From Gammaproteobacteria bacterium (GTDB taxonomy: Bacteria; Pseudomonadota; Gammaproteobacteria; Pseudomonadales; PIVM01): 64,000 bases of DNA. The notes under the pieces are model-generated. The model saw only the letters and a program-made list of their open reading frames with translations. It searched no databases and was not told the origin of the DNA. Positions 9,914 to 18,809 of the stretch are shown here, one piece after another. The DNA lies in contig PIVM01000004.1 of assembly GCA_003353945.1 (NCBI GenBank), positions 1-64,000 of the forward strand, given 5' to 3'. The translations under genes were made by a program, and so were the position numbers. The first letter of the stretch is position 1. Each line of letters begins with the position of its first letter.

Positions 9914-10321
9914 CTAAGCGACACCCATTTTCTCTAACTTGCTAGTAACAACCTCTGGAGCCTTGATCGGATAACCCTTGCCATTAATTAAAACCCCTAT
10001 CGTTTCTGCTTCAATGCACAGCTTATCGTTATGGTCTAAATATATCTTTTGAATAAACTGAAACTGAATGGGGGATATCCTTATGATCGAAGTGGTGACG
10101 TAGAAATTGTCATTTGCTTTTAGAGGGTAGATGTATTTTTGCTTTGAACTGACCTGTGTGAATTTGATGTTTGACTCTCTCGATAGGTCGGCGAAATCGA
10201 TTCCATTCTCTCTTAGATAGGTGTTTCTAGCGTGCTCTAAGTAGCAGAGGTAAATAGAGTTATGAACAACGCCAGATGTATATACTTCATGATCACGGAC
10301 AACAAAATCTACTTTATGCAT
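9914..10321 (-). CDS. Hot-dog acyl-CoA/ACP thioesterase-like protein (FadM/YbgC type), catalytic Asp replaced
   Basis: This 135-residue single hot-dog protein resembles 4-hydroxybenzoyl-CoA thioesterase and FadM/YbgC enzymes, including the GVVHN and YLEHAR motifs near the N terminus. In this family the catalytic Asp comes a few residues before the V(V/N)N motif, as in RxYxLD of FadM. Here the aligned residue is Tyr14 (codon TAT, one base from GAT). The protein may therefore be inactive, act as a binding protein, or use another residue. An AGGA Shine-Dalgarno precedes the ATG. The gene is convergent with pfaD. A thioesterase could release the PUFA product or protect against it, but this link rests only on position. 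Confidence 0.72.
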   Translation of the reverse strand: MHKVDFVVRDHEVYTSGVVHNSIYLCYLEHARNTYLRENGIDFADLSRESNIKFTQVSSKQKYIYPLKANDNFYVTTSIIRISPIQFQFIQKIYLDHNDKLCIEAETIGVLINGKGYPIKAPEVVTSKLEKMGVA

Positions 10322-10699
10322 CGTTTTTTTCCTGCAGGTAAAGCATACATATCAATATTTTGGGCTTAACGGAAGGCATCTGACATATCAAAGATCTTAG
10401 TTGACAGTATCTATAGCTGGACTATAGGGCAGAGTCCTTTGTTTAGGCTCCTATTTGTTTAGGATTCTAGTGCAACCCATTTTCCCAAAAAGATCACTCA
10501 GCGTAACACGCTATGGTAATTCCCTTTAATTTGGGCCGAAGGGCAAGAAAGGGCAGCATGATATCACGGTTACATTCTGATTTGAAAGATTGGCTCAATT
10601 TTCCAGCTACTCCTGCTGAAAATATATTCAGCAGATTTTGGGCTGGTGCACGCCAATGGCGTGAATTGCCGAAATTCAGCACATAACCAACCCCACCGT

Positions 10700-11061
10700 T
10701 CAATTCCGGCATCTGCCATCAATCGACAGCAGGTAATGATCGTCCGAATAGCTGAAGTCCTCCAATCCTTTGCTGCGTTGCAGTACGCTGAATAAACGGG
10801 AGTAGGTTTTACGCGGGATCTACGCAATCGAGTCGTTCTCGCAGGTGGGTGTCGCAGGTGGGTGTCGCAGGGCGCTTGCTCAAGTAAGGGTTGTGTTGTT
10901 GTTCTGTTGGGGATGTTCCCGGTTAGGCGGTGGAGCCCGAGGAGAGATTTTGAATTCGAAAACGGTGTAACGGAAATGCCACCTAAAATAGTCGTTGCCA
11001 TTATGGCCGAGCCCGCTCGCCAGACGCCTGAGCCGACAATTTTAGTCGCAATATTAAGCAA
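10700..11061 (-). pseudogene. Decayed, truncated transposase fragment
   Basis: Conceptual translation on the minus strand gives segments typical of an IS4/ISNCY-like transposase in different frames: PCDTHLRERLDCVDP, then RKTYSRLFSVLQR, then KGLEDFSYSDDHYLLSIDG. A 13-bp tandem duplication (10,841-10,866) shifts the frame inside DTHLR; removing one copy restores DTHLRERLD. A second frame break follows CVDP. The homology stops abruptly after SIDG, where intact relatives continue with TGYF-like sequence. No terminal inverted repeats were found. The exact IS family is a recollection from motif shape, not a search. Confidence 0.72.
10841..10866 (+). repeat. 13-bp tandem duplication inside the transposase remnant
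   Basis: The unit GCAGGTGGGTGTC occurs twice back to back. It adds 13 bases, which is not a multiple of three, and so disrupts the transposase frame on the minus strand. Confidence 0.9.
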
Positions 11062-11100
11062 AGATCAGTTTTTTTATAATAAAATAAATCACTTAATCGG

Positions 11101-11128
11101 TTGATTGCTTCGCAAACCTTGGTATCCT
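11101..11128 (+). promoter_or_regulatory. Candidate sigma-70 promoter for the AraC-family gene
   Basis: TTGATT and TATCCT are separated by 16 bases, about 140 bp before the ATG. The match to consensus is fair. Nothing else in the upstream region looks better, but this is a motif match only. Confidence 0.3.
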
Positions 11129-11268
11129 GTTTGGCCGGATGTGATACAGGTAGTTTTTATCCCTTTCTATATTGGGTGGTACGCCATTTCGGGAGGGCTA
11201 TCTGAATAAGCTAGCTTACCGCCAATATCAATGCCTACAGAATAATACGCCGGTTTATTTAAACGCCT

Positions 11269-12273
11269 ATGAGCAAACTAGATCTTAAAGCGACCAACAA
11301 AGTGACCTTTTACCTCAACCGCATGGCTGCACGCGGATTTGACAGTGTGCAGGTGCTGGAGGGTACGGGTTTAACCGTTGATCAAGTCGATAGTGACTTG
11401 TTTCGCCCCAATCCGGATCAATATCGACGTATTGTGCTGAATATCAAACAGCTGACTCAGGATGCGACGATTGGTATTGCTTTGGGTGCAGAATTTAAGA
11501 TCAGCAATCTGGGTGTTTTAGGTTATGCCGCGCTAAGCAGCTCCAATCTGGCGCAGTCGAGAGAATTGTTTTCCAAGTACGAAGCGCTGAATGAGCATAT
11601 CGTAATTCCGGCCAGCAGCATCCATGATGGCAAGTGGACCACGGAGCTCAAGGAAAGCTTTCCGCTGGGTGATCTGGTTTCTTTTGCGGTTGAGGAGTTT
11701 GTCAGCCGTACCATCGAATTGGCGTCCAGCCTAACGAACAGGCCGTTTCCGGTGTTGGAAATGCGTTTGACCTATGCGCCGCCCGAGCAGATGCAGGCGT
11801 ATCAGTCACGTTTTGATTGCCCGATGTTTTTCAATCAGCCACGCAATCTGATTGTTTGGGATGTCGCTCGTCTTGACGATCCGATCAGTCTGGCCAATGA
11901 AGAAGTCTTTAAACTTTGTGAACAGCAGTGTCAGGCGTTAATCAGCAAACTGGCCGATGGCGATCAGCTGTCGAGCAAAATACGTAATTTGCTGGTGGAA
12001 AATCCAGGTGAGTTTCCTACCCTCGAGCAAATGGCGCAACGCCTGAAAATGAGCTCGCGCACTTTGCGTCGTCGCCTGGTGAAAGAAGAGCTGACCTACC
12101 AGCAGATCCTCGATCAAACCCGCAAGGATTTAGCAATCCAATACCTTGAATACACCTCGTTAACACCCAAGGAAATTGGTTACTTGCTGGGTTACAGCAG
12201 CGTCAGTAACTTTCGTCGAGCTTTCAAAGGTTGGACCGGTAAGAAACTGACAGACTTCCGTCAAAACGGATAA
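11269..12273 (+). CDS. AraC-family transcriptional regulator
   Basis: A 334-residue protein with an N-terminal Arabinose_bd-like sensing domain (about 1-200) and a C-terminal AraC DNA-binding domain (about 235-334). Visible features are a first helix-turn-helix in LEQMAQRLKMSSRTLRRRL and a second in KEIGYLLGYSSVSNFRRAFKGWTG. It resembles the OruR/ArgR-like group of AraC proteins, many of which activate catabolic genes. It lies 40 bp upstream of, and in the same direction as, the CoA-transferase gene set, so it is the likely pathway-specific activator. No strong Shine-Dalgarno is visible at the ATG. The ligand is unknown; it may be the substrate or a CoA thioester of the pathway. Confidence 0.88.
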   Translation: MSKLDLKATNKVTFYLNRMAARGFDSVQVLEGTGLTVDQVDSDLFRPNPDQYRRIVLNIKQLTQDATIGIALGAEFKISNLGVLGYAALSSSNLAQSRELFSKYEALNEHIVIPASSIHDGKWTTELKESFPLGDLVSFAVEEFVSRTIELASSLTNRPFPVLEMRLTYAPPEQMQAYQSRFDCPMFFNQPRNLIVWDVARLDDPISLANEEVFKLCEQQCQALISKLADGDQLSSKIRNLLVENPGEFPTLEQMAQRLKMSSRTLRRRLVKEELTYQQILDQTRKDLAIQYLEYTSLTPKEIGYLLGYSSVSNFRRAFKGWTGKKLTDFRQNG

Positions 12274-12303
12274 ACCTGTGTGGAACGGATAAACCTGCGT
12301 GGG
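12266..12303 (+). repeat. 19-bp tandem direct repeat between regulator and target operon
   Basis: Two adjacent 19-bp units beginning ACGGATAAACCTG match at 17 of 19 positions and span the AraC stop codon. AraC-type proteins often bind direct repeats about two helical turns apart. It could be an operator or a chance duplication. Confidence 0.6.
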
Positions 12304-12313
12304 ATAAATCATT

Positions 12314-14740
12314 GTGACTGACTCTGCGTTGACCGGGCGACGTGTCCTGGAACTTGCGGATGCAAAAGGTGTTTACTGCGGTAAATTGCTGGCAGATTTG
12401 GGCGCTGAGGTGTTGAAAATTGAATCGCCCTCGGGTGATCCGAGTCGTCACTGGAAACCGGTGTGGCAGAATGCTGGCCGGGCTGATGACAGTCTGTTTT
12501 TCCTCTATATGAACAGCGGCAAAAAAAGCCTGGTGCTGGACTTGCAGCGTGAGCAGGACCGGGATCAATTTCGCCAGCTTGCTGCAGCTTCTGATTTGAT
12601 TATTGAAACACTGCCACCCGGTCGCATGGCCGAAATGGGTTTATCCTACGAGCAGCTCAGTATTGATAACCCAGCCTTGGTGATGACCTCCATTACCGGC
12701 TTTGGGCAGACCGGCCCTTATGCCCAGTACAAAACCAGCAACAGCGTGGCCAGCGCCATGGGTGGGGCCATGGGTGTGACCGGAATGCCGGAAGATCCGC
12801 CCGTGACATTGGCGGGTTCTCAGGCCTATGTGATGGGTGCCACCTTGGCGGCGGCCAGTAGCATGATTGCCTTGCATCATGCCAGTGAAACCGGTCAGGG
12901 CCAGCAAGTGGATATTTCGTTGCAAGAGGCCATGCTGGCGGTCACCAGCATCAGTGGCGTGGGTAAATGGCTGGATGACGGCATCATCCCTCAGCGATTT
13001 GGCACGGGACTTTTTGCCGCTGTCCCATCGGGTGCTTATTCTTGTAAAGATGGCTCGATCTATCTGATTATCAATCGCCCCAAACACTGGCTGGCGTTGG
13101 TGCAATGGGTGCGGGAAATCACCGGGATTGAGGAAATTGCCGATGCGATGTTTGAAGGGCCTTCATCCGTACGCCAGCCCTATCGGGAACTGCTGGATAT
13201 TTATATCAGTGAGTTGACCCAACATTATACGGTTGATGAATTTTACCGCGAGGGCCAGCGCCGGCATCTGGCTGTCACACCATTGAATACGGCGCATGGC
13301 GTCCTGCAGGATAAACATCTCAATGCGAGAGGATTCTTTCAAGTGCTGGATCACGCCGGTCGCGAGCTTCGTTATCCCGGAGCACCCTATCATTTTTGCA
13401 CAACGCCTTGGCGATTAGCGTCCCCAGCTCCCAGTCTGGGCGGGCACAATGGTGAATTGGCGCATTTGCTGCGACGTGGCAAAAAATTTATTGAGAATGG
13501 GGGTGATTCACAGGCGCAAGCGCTGGATGGCTTGAAGGTTGTTGAATTTGGCGCCGGCATGGCAGGACCCTGGATTGGCCGTTTGATGAGCTGGTGTGGT
13601 GCGGAAGTGATTAAGGTGGAATCAAAACGTTTCCCCGATGTAACCCGTCTGTATGTGCCGCCCCGCGCGCCGGAGCAAGGTGCGCAGTCACAGCGGTCAC
13701 CTTGGTTGACTGACTGGAATGCGGGCAAATGTTACGTATCGTTGGATCTGACACAGGCTGAAGGCATCGATCTGGCTAAACAACTGATCGCGACAGCCGA
13801 TGTGGTTATCGACAATAATGCCAGTGGAGTACTGGCAAAATTGGGATTGGATTTCACCGAGTTACAAAAAGAGCATCCTGAATTAGTGTTGTTTACCAGT
13901 ACGGGTTACGGCAACAGCGGCCCGGATGCGCATTACATTTCCTGGGGACCCAATATTGAAACCTTGTCGGGGCTGGCGAATCTGTCCGGATTTGCCCATC
14001 GAGACTGCACCATGACCCAGTTTGCCTACCCGGACCCCTTGAGCGCATTGCATGGCCTGTTCGCCATTATGGCAGCCATTGACTACCGGCGACGAACGGG
14101 CAAAGGCCAGATTATCAATCTCTGCCAGTTGGAAGCGGTGATCGCCTCCATGGGTGATGTCATGATGGATGTCCTGGCCAACGACCGGGAACCGGAAAAG
14201 TTAGGGAATCGCTCCTTGCAGTATGCGCCACAGGGCTGTTATCCCTGCCAAGGAGAACATGCCTGGTGCGTGATCAGCGTGGAAAATGACGAGCAGTGGC
14301 AGGTCTTGTGCAGTGTATTACACAAACCGGAATGGTTGCAGGACGCACGTTTTACCAGCCATGAGCAACGCCAGCACAACTGGCAGTCACTTGATGAGCT
14401 GATGGCCTCAGTCACAGGCCAGCTCGATCGTTTTGCATTGATGAAAGAGCTGCAGCAGGCGGGTGTGGTGGCCGGTGTCGTGCAGGACGTGGAAGATCAA
14501 TATTCGCGGGATGCGCATCTTGAAGCCCGTCAGTTCTTTGAACACATACCACATGTTAAAAAAGGCACTGTCACTGCACCGGGTTTACCGATGGGTCTGA
14601 CGCGCACACCCGGCAAAACTGCCCATGCAGGCAAGGCGCGTGGTGCTGATAATCAAACCGTGTTTTGCCAGGGATTGGGATTGTCTGGGGAGCAGTTCGA
14701 GCGGTATTGTCAGCTGGATGTTATTGAAGAGCCTGAATAA
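12314..14740 (+). CDS. Fused double family III (CaiB/BaiF) CoA-transferase
   Basis: An 808-residue protein made of two CaiB/BaiF-type CoA-transferase domains (about 1-390 and 395-808), about twice the usual length of roughly 400. Each half starts with a LELADAKGVYCGKLLADLGAEV-like or VVEFGAGMAGPW-like N terminus and has the GYGxxGP or GFGQTGP motif. Family III enzymes move CoA through an Asp-linked intermediate (Asp169 in formyl-CoA transferase). The C-terminal half has Asp574 in YPDPLSALHG, but the N-terminal half has Tyr172 at the equivalent place. The start is GTG at 12314. It is the first gene after the regulator. The fusion mimics a heterodimer with one active and one altered domain. The substrate is unknown. 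Confidence 0.88.
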   Translation: MTDSALTGRRVLELADAKGVYCGKLLADLGAEVLKIESPSGDPSRHWKPVWQNAGRADDSLFFLYMNSGKKSLVLDLQREQDRDQFRQLAAASDLIIETLPPGRMAEMGLSYEQLSIDNPALVMTSITGFGQTGPYAQYKTSNSVASAMGGAMGVTGMPEDPPVTLAGSQAYVMGATLAAASSMIALHHASETGQGQQVDISLQEAMLAVTSISGVGKWLDDGIIPQRFGTGLFAAVPSGAYSCKDGSIYLIINRPKHWLALVQWVREITGIEEIADAMFEGPSSVRQPYRELLDIYISELTQHYTVDEFYREGQRRHLAVTPLNTAHGVLQDKHLNARGFFQVLDHAGRELRYPGAPYHFCTTPWRLASPAPSLGGHNGELAHLLRRGKKFIENGGDSQAQALDGLKVVEFGAGMAGPWIGRLMSWCGAEVIKVESKRFPDVTRLYVPPRAPEQGAQSQRSPWLTDWNAGKCYVSLDLTQAEGIDLAKQLIATADVVIDNNASGVLAKLGLDFTELQKEHPELVLFTSTGYGNSGPDAHYISWGPNIETLSGLANLSGFAHRDCTMTQFAYPDPLSALHGLFAIMAAIDYRRRTGKGQIINLCQLEAVIASMGDVMMDVLANDREPEKLGNRSLQYAPQGCYPCQGEHAWCVISVENDEQWQVLCSVLHKPEWLQDARFTSHEQRQHNWQSLDELMASVTGQLDRFALMKELQQAGVVAGVVQDVEDQYSRDAHLEARQFFEHIPHVKKGTVTAPGLPMGLTRTPGKTAHAGKARGADNQTVFCQGLGLSGEQFERYCQLDVIEEPE

Positions 14741-14917
14741 GTGCAGAGGCAGTGTCGCTGTCGCAGATTGCCATAATTGATATACGAACGACCGAATCAG
14801 AGTGCCGTTACACCCTTTCAAATCGATAGAAATCACTTATTGTTAGCGCCATTGACGGGAGTCTATTCTCGGACAGCCTCTTCGTGCAGGCTAACATTCA
14901 TCTTAGGAGAGCATACT

Positions 14918-16162
14918 ATGAGCGCAGAGCAAGCCCCTTTAGCCGGACTTAGGATTATCGAAAGCTCCATCCTAGGCCCCGCAGCCATTACGACTTCATT
15001 TGCAGATATGGGTGCTGAAGTCATTAAGGTTGAATCACCCTCCGGTGACTATATCAGGCAAATGACCTGGCCGATTATCGAAGAAGTCTCGCTGATGCAT
15101 TACCACCTTAATCGGGGCAAGAAGAGCCTTACGCTGGATTTGAAAACCGAAGAGGGCCGACAGATTTATCTTGATCTGGTCAAAGATGCCGATGTGGTGA
15201 TTGAGGCATCCCGCCCGGGAGCGCTGGCCAAACGCGGTCTGGGTTTTGACGACCTGAAAAAAGTGAATCCGAAAATCGTGTTTTGTTCGGTATCAGGTTA
15301 CGGGGCCAGTGGTCCTTATAAGGATATGCCTTCACACGGTATTGCCTATGACACCTGGTCTGGCACCGTGAGTCCAGCCTATGATGACGATGGCTTTTGC
15401 TACATTCCCGAACATGTCTCCATTGGCATTAATGCAACGCCCTTCGTAGGTGGTCTGGCCGTGTTGGCAGGCGTTATTCGTGCGCGCGAATCCGGCGAAG
15501 GCTGCATGATGGAGCTGGGCCAAAGCGATGCGGCGGCCTATTTTGACTGGTATCGCAGCGAGAGTTATATGGCCTATCGACGCCCGGAAGATGTGGTGAC
15601 TGGCAATAAGGCCGATGGCTACAAGCGCCGTCCGGTGGCAACCGCCGGCATGAAAGAAGGCGTGCGTTACCAAATGTATGAATCCAGTGACGGGCATATT
15701 CTGTTTATGGCCTCTGAGCAGGCCTTCTGGAAAAACTTCTGTGAAGGCATCGGTCGAACCGAGCTGTTTGAGAAGTGGCCCGGCTCCAAGTTTGCCGATC
15801 ATGCGCGAGGCAATCGTGAGTTGCAGGCTGTATTGCGTGAGATTTTCAAAACACGCACAACCAAGCAATGGCTGGAATTCAGCATTGAGGCGAACACGCC
15901 TATCGCACCGGTAAATACGCCCGAGAATATTGTCGAAGATCCGCAGTTTCAGGCTCGCTTTAAATTGCTCTCACATGAGACGCATGGTGCCGACATGATG
16001 GCGTTTCCGATTAACTTCGAAGGCGAGAGCCTACCTGAGCCGTCAATGGCGCCGACTGTTGGTCAGCACAATCAGGAAGTACTGCGCGATGTGCTGGGCT
16101 ATGACGACAGCAAAATCGACGCCTTGACGCAGGCCGGTGCAATGGGTGCTGCGAAGGAATAA
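14918..16162 (+). CDS. Family III CoA-transferase (CaiB/BaiF), catalytic Asp not evident
   Basis: A 414-residue single-domain protein. The start is placed at ATG 14918, which follows AGGAGA and gives the normal MSAEQAPLAGLRIIESS opening; upstream in-frame codons look non-coding. The conserved NRGKKSLTLDLK and GYGASGP motifs are present. At the position of the family's catalytic Asp (about residue 169) it has Thr174, within INATPFVGGLA, and I see no shifted Asp nearby. It may be an alternative subtype or a partner subunit in a heteromer. It lies between the fused CoA-transferase and an acyl-CoA dehydrogenase in the same orientation. Confidence 0.86.
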   Translation: MSAEQAPLAGLRIIESSILGPAAITTSFADMGAEVIKVESPSGDYIRQMTWPIIEEVSLMHYHLNRGKKSLTLDLKTEEGRQIYLDLVKDADVVIEASRPGALAKRGLGFDDLKKVNPKIVFCSVSGYGASGPYKDMPSHGIAYDTWSGTVSPAYDDDGFCYIPEHVSIGINATPFVGGLAVLAGVIRARESGEGCMMELGQSDAAAYFDWYRSESYMAYRRPEDVVTGNKADGYKRRPVATAGMKEGVRYQMYESSDGHILFMASEQAFWKNFCEGIGRTELFEKWPGSKFADHARGNRELQAVLREIFKTRTTKQWLEFSIEANTPIAPVNTPENIVEDPQFQARFKLLSHETHGADMMAFPINFEGESLPEPSMAPTVGQHNQEVLRDVLGYDDSKIDALTQAGAMGAAKE

Positions 16163-16338
16163 ATCCATTGTTTGCAGGGGGCAGTCCAGTGTGTTTCATG
16201 CTGTCCCCTTCTGATATTCAATAGTCCGATTCCGATTTGTCACACATCTGTAAGTGACAAGACAAGTGGCTAGAATCAGAGCCAGTCTATTTATTATTAA
16301 CATAAAAGTATTAACTAATCACCACGGGGTGAGGCGAA

Positions 16339-17520
16339 ATGAATTTTGAATTTTCCGAAGAAGAATGCCAGTTTCTGCGCGAGGTTAATGAATTCCTGAA
16401 GGAACACGACGACCCGGATGTTATGGATGTGACCCGTGAAAATATGGCGCAGATTAACGATACTCCCAAGCGCCAGGCGTTTATGAAAAAGGTCGCCGAG
16501 AAAGGCTGGATGGGTATCACCTGGCCGAAGGAATACGGTGGCCAGGACGGCGAAGGATTTTATGAATACCTGCTAAACGAAAAACTCTCGTCCGTGGGTG
16601 CACCACAAATCGGCAAGGGCGTCGGTATTGTCGGCAAAACGCTGATCAATAAAGCCTCTGAAAAACTGAAAAAGGAATTCCTGCCGAAGATTCTCAATGC
16701 GGAGATTGAATTTGCCGTGGGTTATTCTGAGCCCAATGCTGGTTCGGATGCTGCTGCCATGCGCTTGAAGGCAGAGCGCCAGGGTGACGGTTGGATTCTG
16801 AACGGCCAGAAAATTTTTACTACTTCGGCGCATTTTGCTGATTGGTATTGGATTGGAGCGCGTACCGATCAGGACGCACCCAAGCACAAAGGCATCAGCC
16901 TGTTTTTGCTGCGTATGGATGATCCTGGCCTGACCCTCCACCCCATGCCGACCATGGGTGGTGAGCGCACCAATAGCGTCTTCTTTGATAATGTGTTTAT
17001 CCATGATGACTATCGAGTGGGCGAAGTCAACATGGGCTTTATGTATATAGCCGAAGCACTGGATATTGAGCGTTTCACCCTGTTTACCTTCTCACCCATT
17101 CGTGGACGCGTTCAATTGCTGTGTGATTATGTGAAAACTGCGACCAAAGACGGCAAGCCACTGAAAGATGATCCGATTGTTCGCCAGCGGGTTGCTAAAC
17201 TGGCGACCGAGTGTGAGGTTGCCCGATTGCTGGGTGTGAAGTTCGTCGATGCTGCGCTACGAAGTAATAAAGCGCCGACCTTTGAGGCGTCGTCTTATAA
17301 GCTGTATGCCACCGAGCTATCCCAGCGTGTTGCTGATGCCACCATGGATATCGTAGGACCGGGCGCTCAATTGGCCCTGGGCGTAGAAGATGCACCGTTA
17401 AAAGGTCGCGCGGAAAGCTGCTACACCTATACCGTGATCGATACGATCGGTGGTGGTTCGTCTGAAGTTCAGAAGAATATTATCTCCAGACGAGAACTGG
17501 GTTTGCCGAAAAATTTCTGA
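16339..17520 (+). CDS. Acyl-CoA dehydrogenase
   Basis: A 393-residue flavoenzyme introducing an alpha-beta double bond into an acyl-CoA. Typical motifs are present: GITWPKEYGGQ, the FAD-contacting YSEPNAGSDAAAM, FTTSAHFADW, and the C-terminal TIGGGSSEVQKNIISRRELGLP. Glu244 in LDIERF lies where isovaleryl-CoA dehydrogenase carries its catalytic base; the MCAD-type glutamate position is Gly. A GAGG Shine-Dalgarno precedes the ATG. It resembles dehydrogenases of steroid and branched-chain acid catabolism more than straight-chain FadE. It lies between two CoA-transferase genes; the substrate is unknown. Confidence 0.92.
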   Translation: MNFEFSEEECQFLREVNEFLKEHDDPDVMDVTRENMAQINDTPKRQAFMKKVAEKGWMGITWPKEYGGQDGEGFYEYLLNEKLSSVGAPQIGKGVGIVGKTLINKASEKLKKEFLPKILNAEIEFAVGYSEPNAGSDAAAMRLKAERQGDGWILNGQKIFTTSAHFADWYWIGARTDQDAPKHKGISLFLLRMDDPGLTLHPMPTMGGERTNSVFFDNVFIHDDYRVGEVNMGFMYIAEALDIERFTLFTFSPIRGRVQLLCDYVKTATKDGKPLKDDPIVRQRVAKLATECEVARLLGVKFVDAALRSNKAPTFEASSYKLYATELSQRVADATMDIVGPGAQLALGVEDAPLKGRAESCYTYTVIDTIGGGSSEVQKNIISRRELGLPKNF

Positions 17521-17627
17521 TGACGGATGCGCTATTCCCTCTCCGTTTAAAGGCGAGGGGGAAACAGCAGAATTACAAACCAGAGTTTCAACCAGAGTTT
17601 CGTTCGATTGATCCAAGAGGATAAATA

Positions 17628-18788
17628 ATGTCTTTTCTTGAAGGGCTGACAATTCTTGATCTCGCCAGTGTGGGGCCAGCGGCTCGCGCCTCTCGCGTAT
17701 TGGCCGATTACGGCATGAGCGTGATCAAGGTGGCGCCCGTTGCTGCTAAAGGCGCAAAGCAGATTGATCCGGTTTTTCATGCCTATGGTGCTGGGCGTGG
17801 CATGAAAAAAATTCGTATTGATCTCAAGTCAGAGGAAGGTAAAGAAACCATTTACCAATTGGCGGCCAATGTTGATGTCATTATGGAAAGTTATAGACCC
17901 GGTGTGGCTGATCGACTGGGAGTGGGTTACGAAGATATCAAGAAAGTGAACCCTCAAATTGTGTACTGTTCTACTACGGGTTACGGTCAGGACGGTCCCT
18001 GGGCTCAATGGGCGGGGCACGATATTAATTACCTGGCGGCGGGTGGTTTTCTTGCTTGCAGCGGTCGTGATGAAGACGGTGTGCCAGCTATTCCGGGTGC
18101 TACCGTGGCTGATAGTGCTGGCGGCGGATTACATGCCGCCCTGGCCATTGTCTCCGGTTTAATGAACCGTATGCGTAACGGTGAAGGTTCTTATCTGGAT
18201 GTATCGGCTACCGACGGCGTGCTTAGCCTGATGTCCTTGTATCTTGATCAGTACACGGCAACTGGCACGGATACGCGCCCGAACGAAGCCGTTCTTACCG
18301 GTGGTTATGCCTGGTATGGCGTCTATAAAACATCGGATGAGCAGTTTATTTCTTTGGGTGCTATCGAGCCGCATTTTTTCAAAAACCTGTGTCGTCTGTT
18401 GGAGCTGGAACAATTCAGCGATGCACAATACGACACCGCTAAACAGGCGGACATGAAACAGGCTTTTAAAGAAAAGTTTTTGACCCAAACGAGAGATTAC
18501 TGGACAGAAAAACTGGCTGCAGAAAATACCTGCATGGCGCCGGTGCTGAGTATTCCGGAAGTCATTGAGAACGAACACCTGTTGGCGCGCAATACCTTTA
18601 TGAAAGCCAATCATCAGAAGAAAGGTGAGTTTACGCAATTGGCTCCGGTATTGGCTGGTGGTGAACGACAGCAGCCCGTGCATCAGGTTAAGGCTGCCGG
18701 TGTTACTGACACGGATGAAGTGCTTAGCGCCGCCGGTTTCAGTGATGAAGATATAGAACGTCTGCGCGCCAGCGGTGGCGTTGAGTAA
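17628..18788 (+). CDS. Family III CoA-transferase (CaiB/BaiF)
   Basis: A 386-residue CaiB/BaiF-type protein with a complete set of landmarks: LTILDLASVGPAARASRVLADYG at the N terminus, the GYGQDGP motif, and catalytic-position Asp162 in VADSAGGGLHAAL. This last motif is also the signature of alpha-methylacyl-CoA racemases, so an epimerase is an alternative. The N-terminal region has an AKQIDPVFHAYGAGRGMKKI stretch in place of the usual NxGKxS. AGAGGA precedes the ATG. It sits 107 bp after the first dehydrogenase and 21 bp before the hydratase pair. Confidence 0.88.
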   Translation: MSFLEGLTILDLASVGPAARASRVLADYGMSVIKVAPVAAKGAKQIDPVFHAYGAGRGMKKIRIDLKSEEGKETIYQLAANVDVIMESYRPGVADRLGVGYEDIKKVNPQIVYCSTTGYGQDGPWAQWAGHDINYLAAGGFLACSGRDEDGVPAIPGATVADSAGGGLHAALAIVSGLMNRMRNGEGSYLDVSATDGVLSLMSLYLDQYTATGTDTRPNEAVLTGGYAWYGVYKTSDEQFISLGAIEPHFFKNLCRLLELEQFSDAQYDTAKQADMKQAFKEKFLTQTRDYWTEKLAAENTCMAPVLSIPEVIENEHLLARNTFMKANHQKKGEFTQLAPVLAGGERQQPVHQVKAAGVTDTDEVLSAAGFSDEDIERLRASGGVE

Positions 18789-18809
18789 AACCCGAGGAGC
18801 ATAAAACGT

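Larger units (their letters stand above)
10322..11268. other. Gene-poor stretch holding transposase debris
   Basis: Almost 950 bases lie between the thioesterase-like gene and the AraC gene. The first part (10,322-10,690) shows no credible coding sequence. The middle carries a decayed transposase on the minus strand, listed separately. The last 200 bases are the likely AraC promoter region. Confidence 0.7.

Noticed and set aside
10862..11104. 80-codon + strand frame opposite the transposase relic
   Set aside because: The minus strand shows transposase motifs; this frame has none.
15332..15868. 178-codon minus-strand frame inside a CoA-transferase gene
   Set aside because: It is a mirror of a conserved gene; no start signal or domain was seen.
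18159..18683. 174-codon minus-strand frame within another CoA-transferase gene
   Set aside because: Same reasoning: antisense shadow of a strongly conserved coding region.
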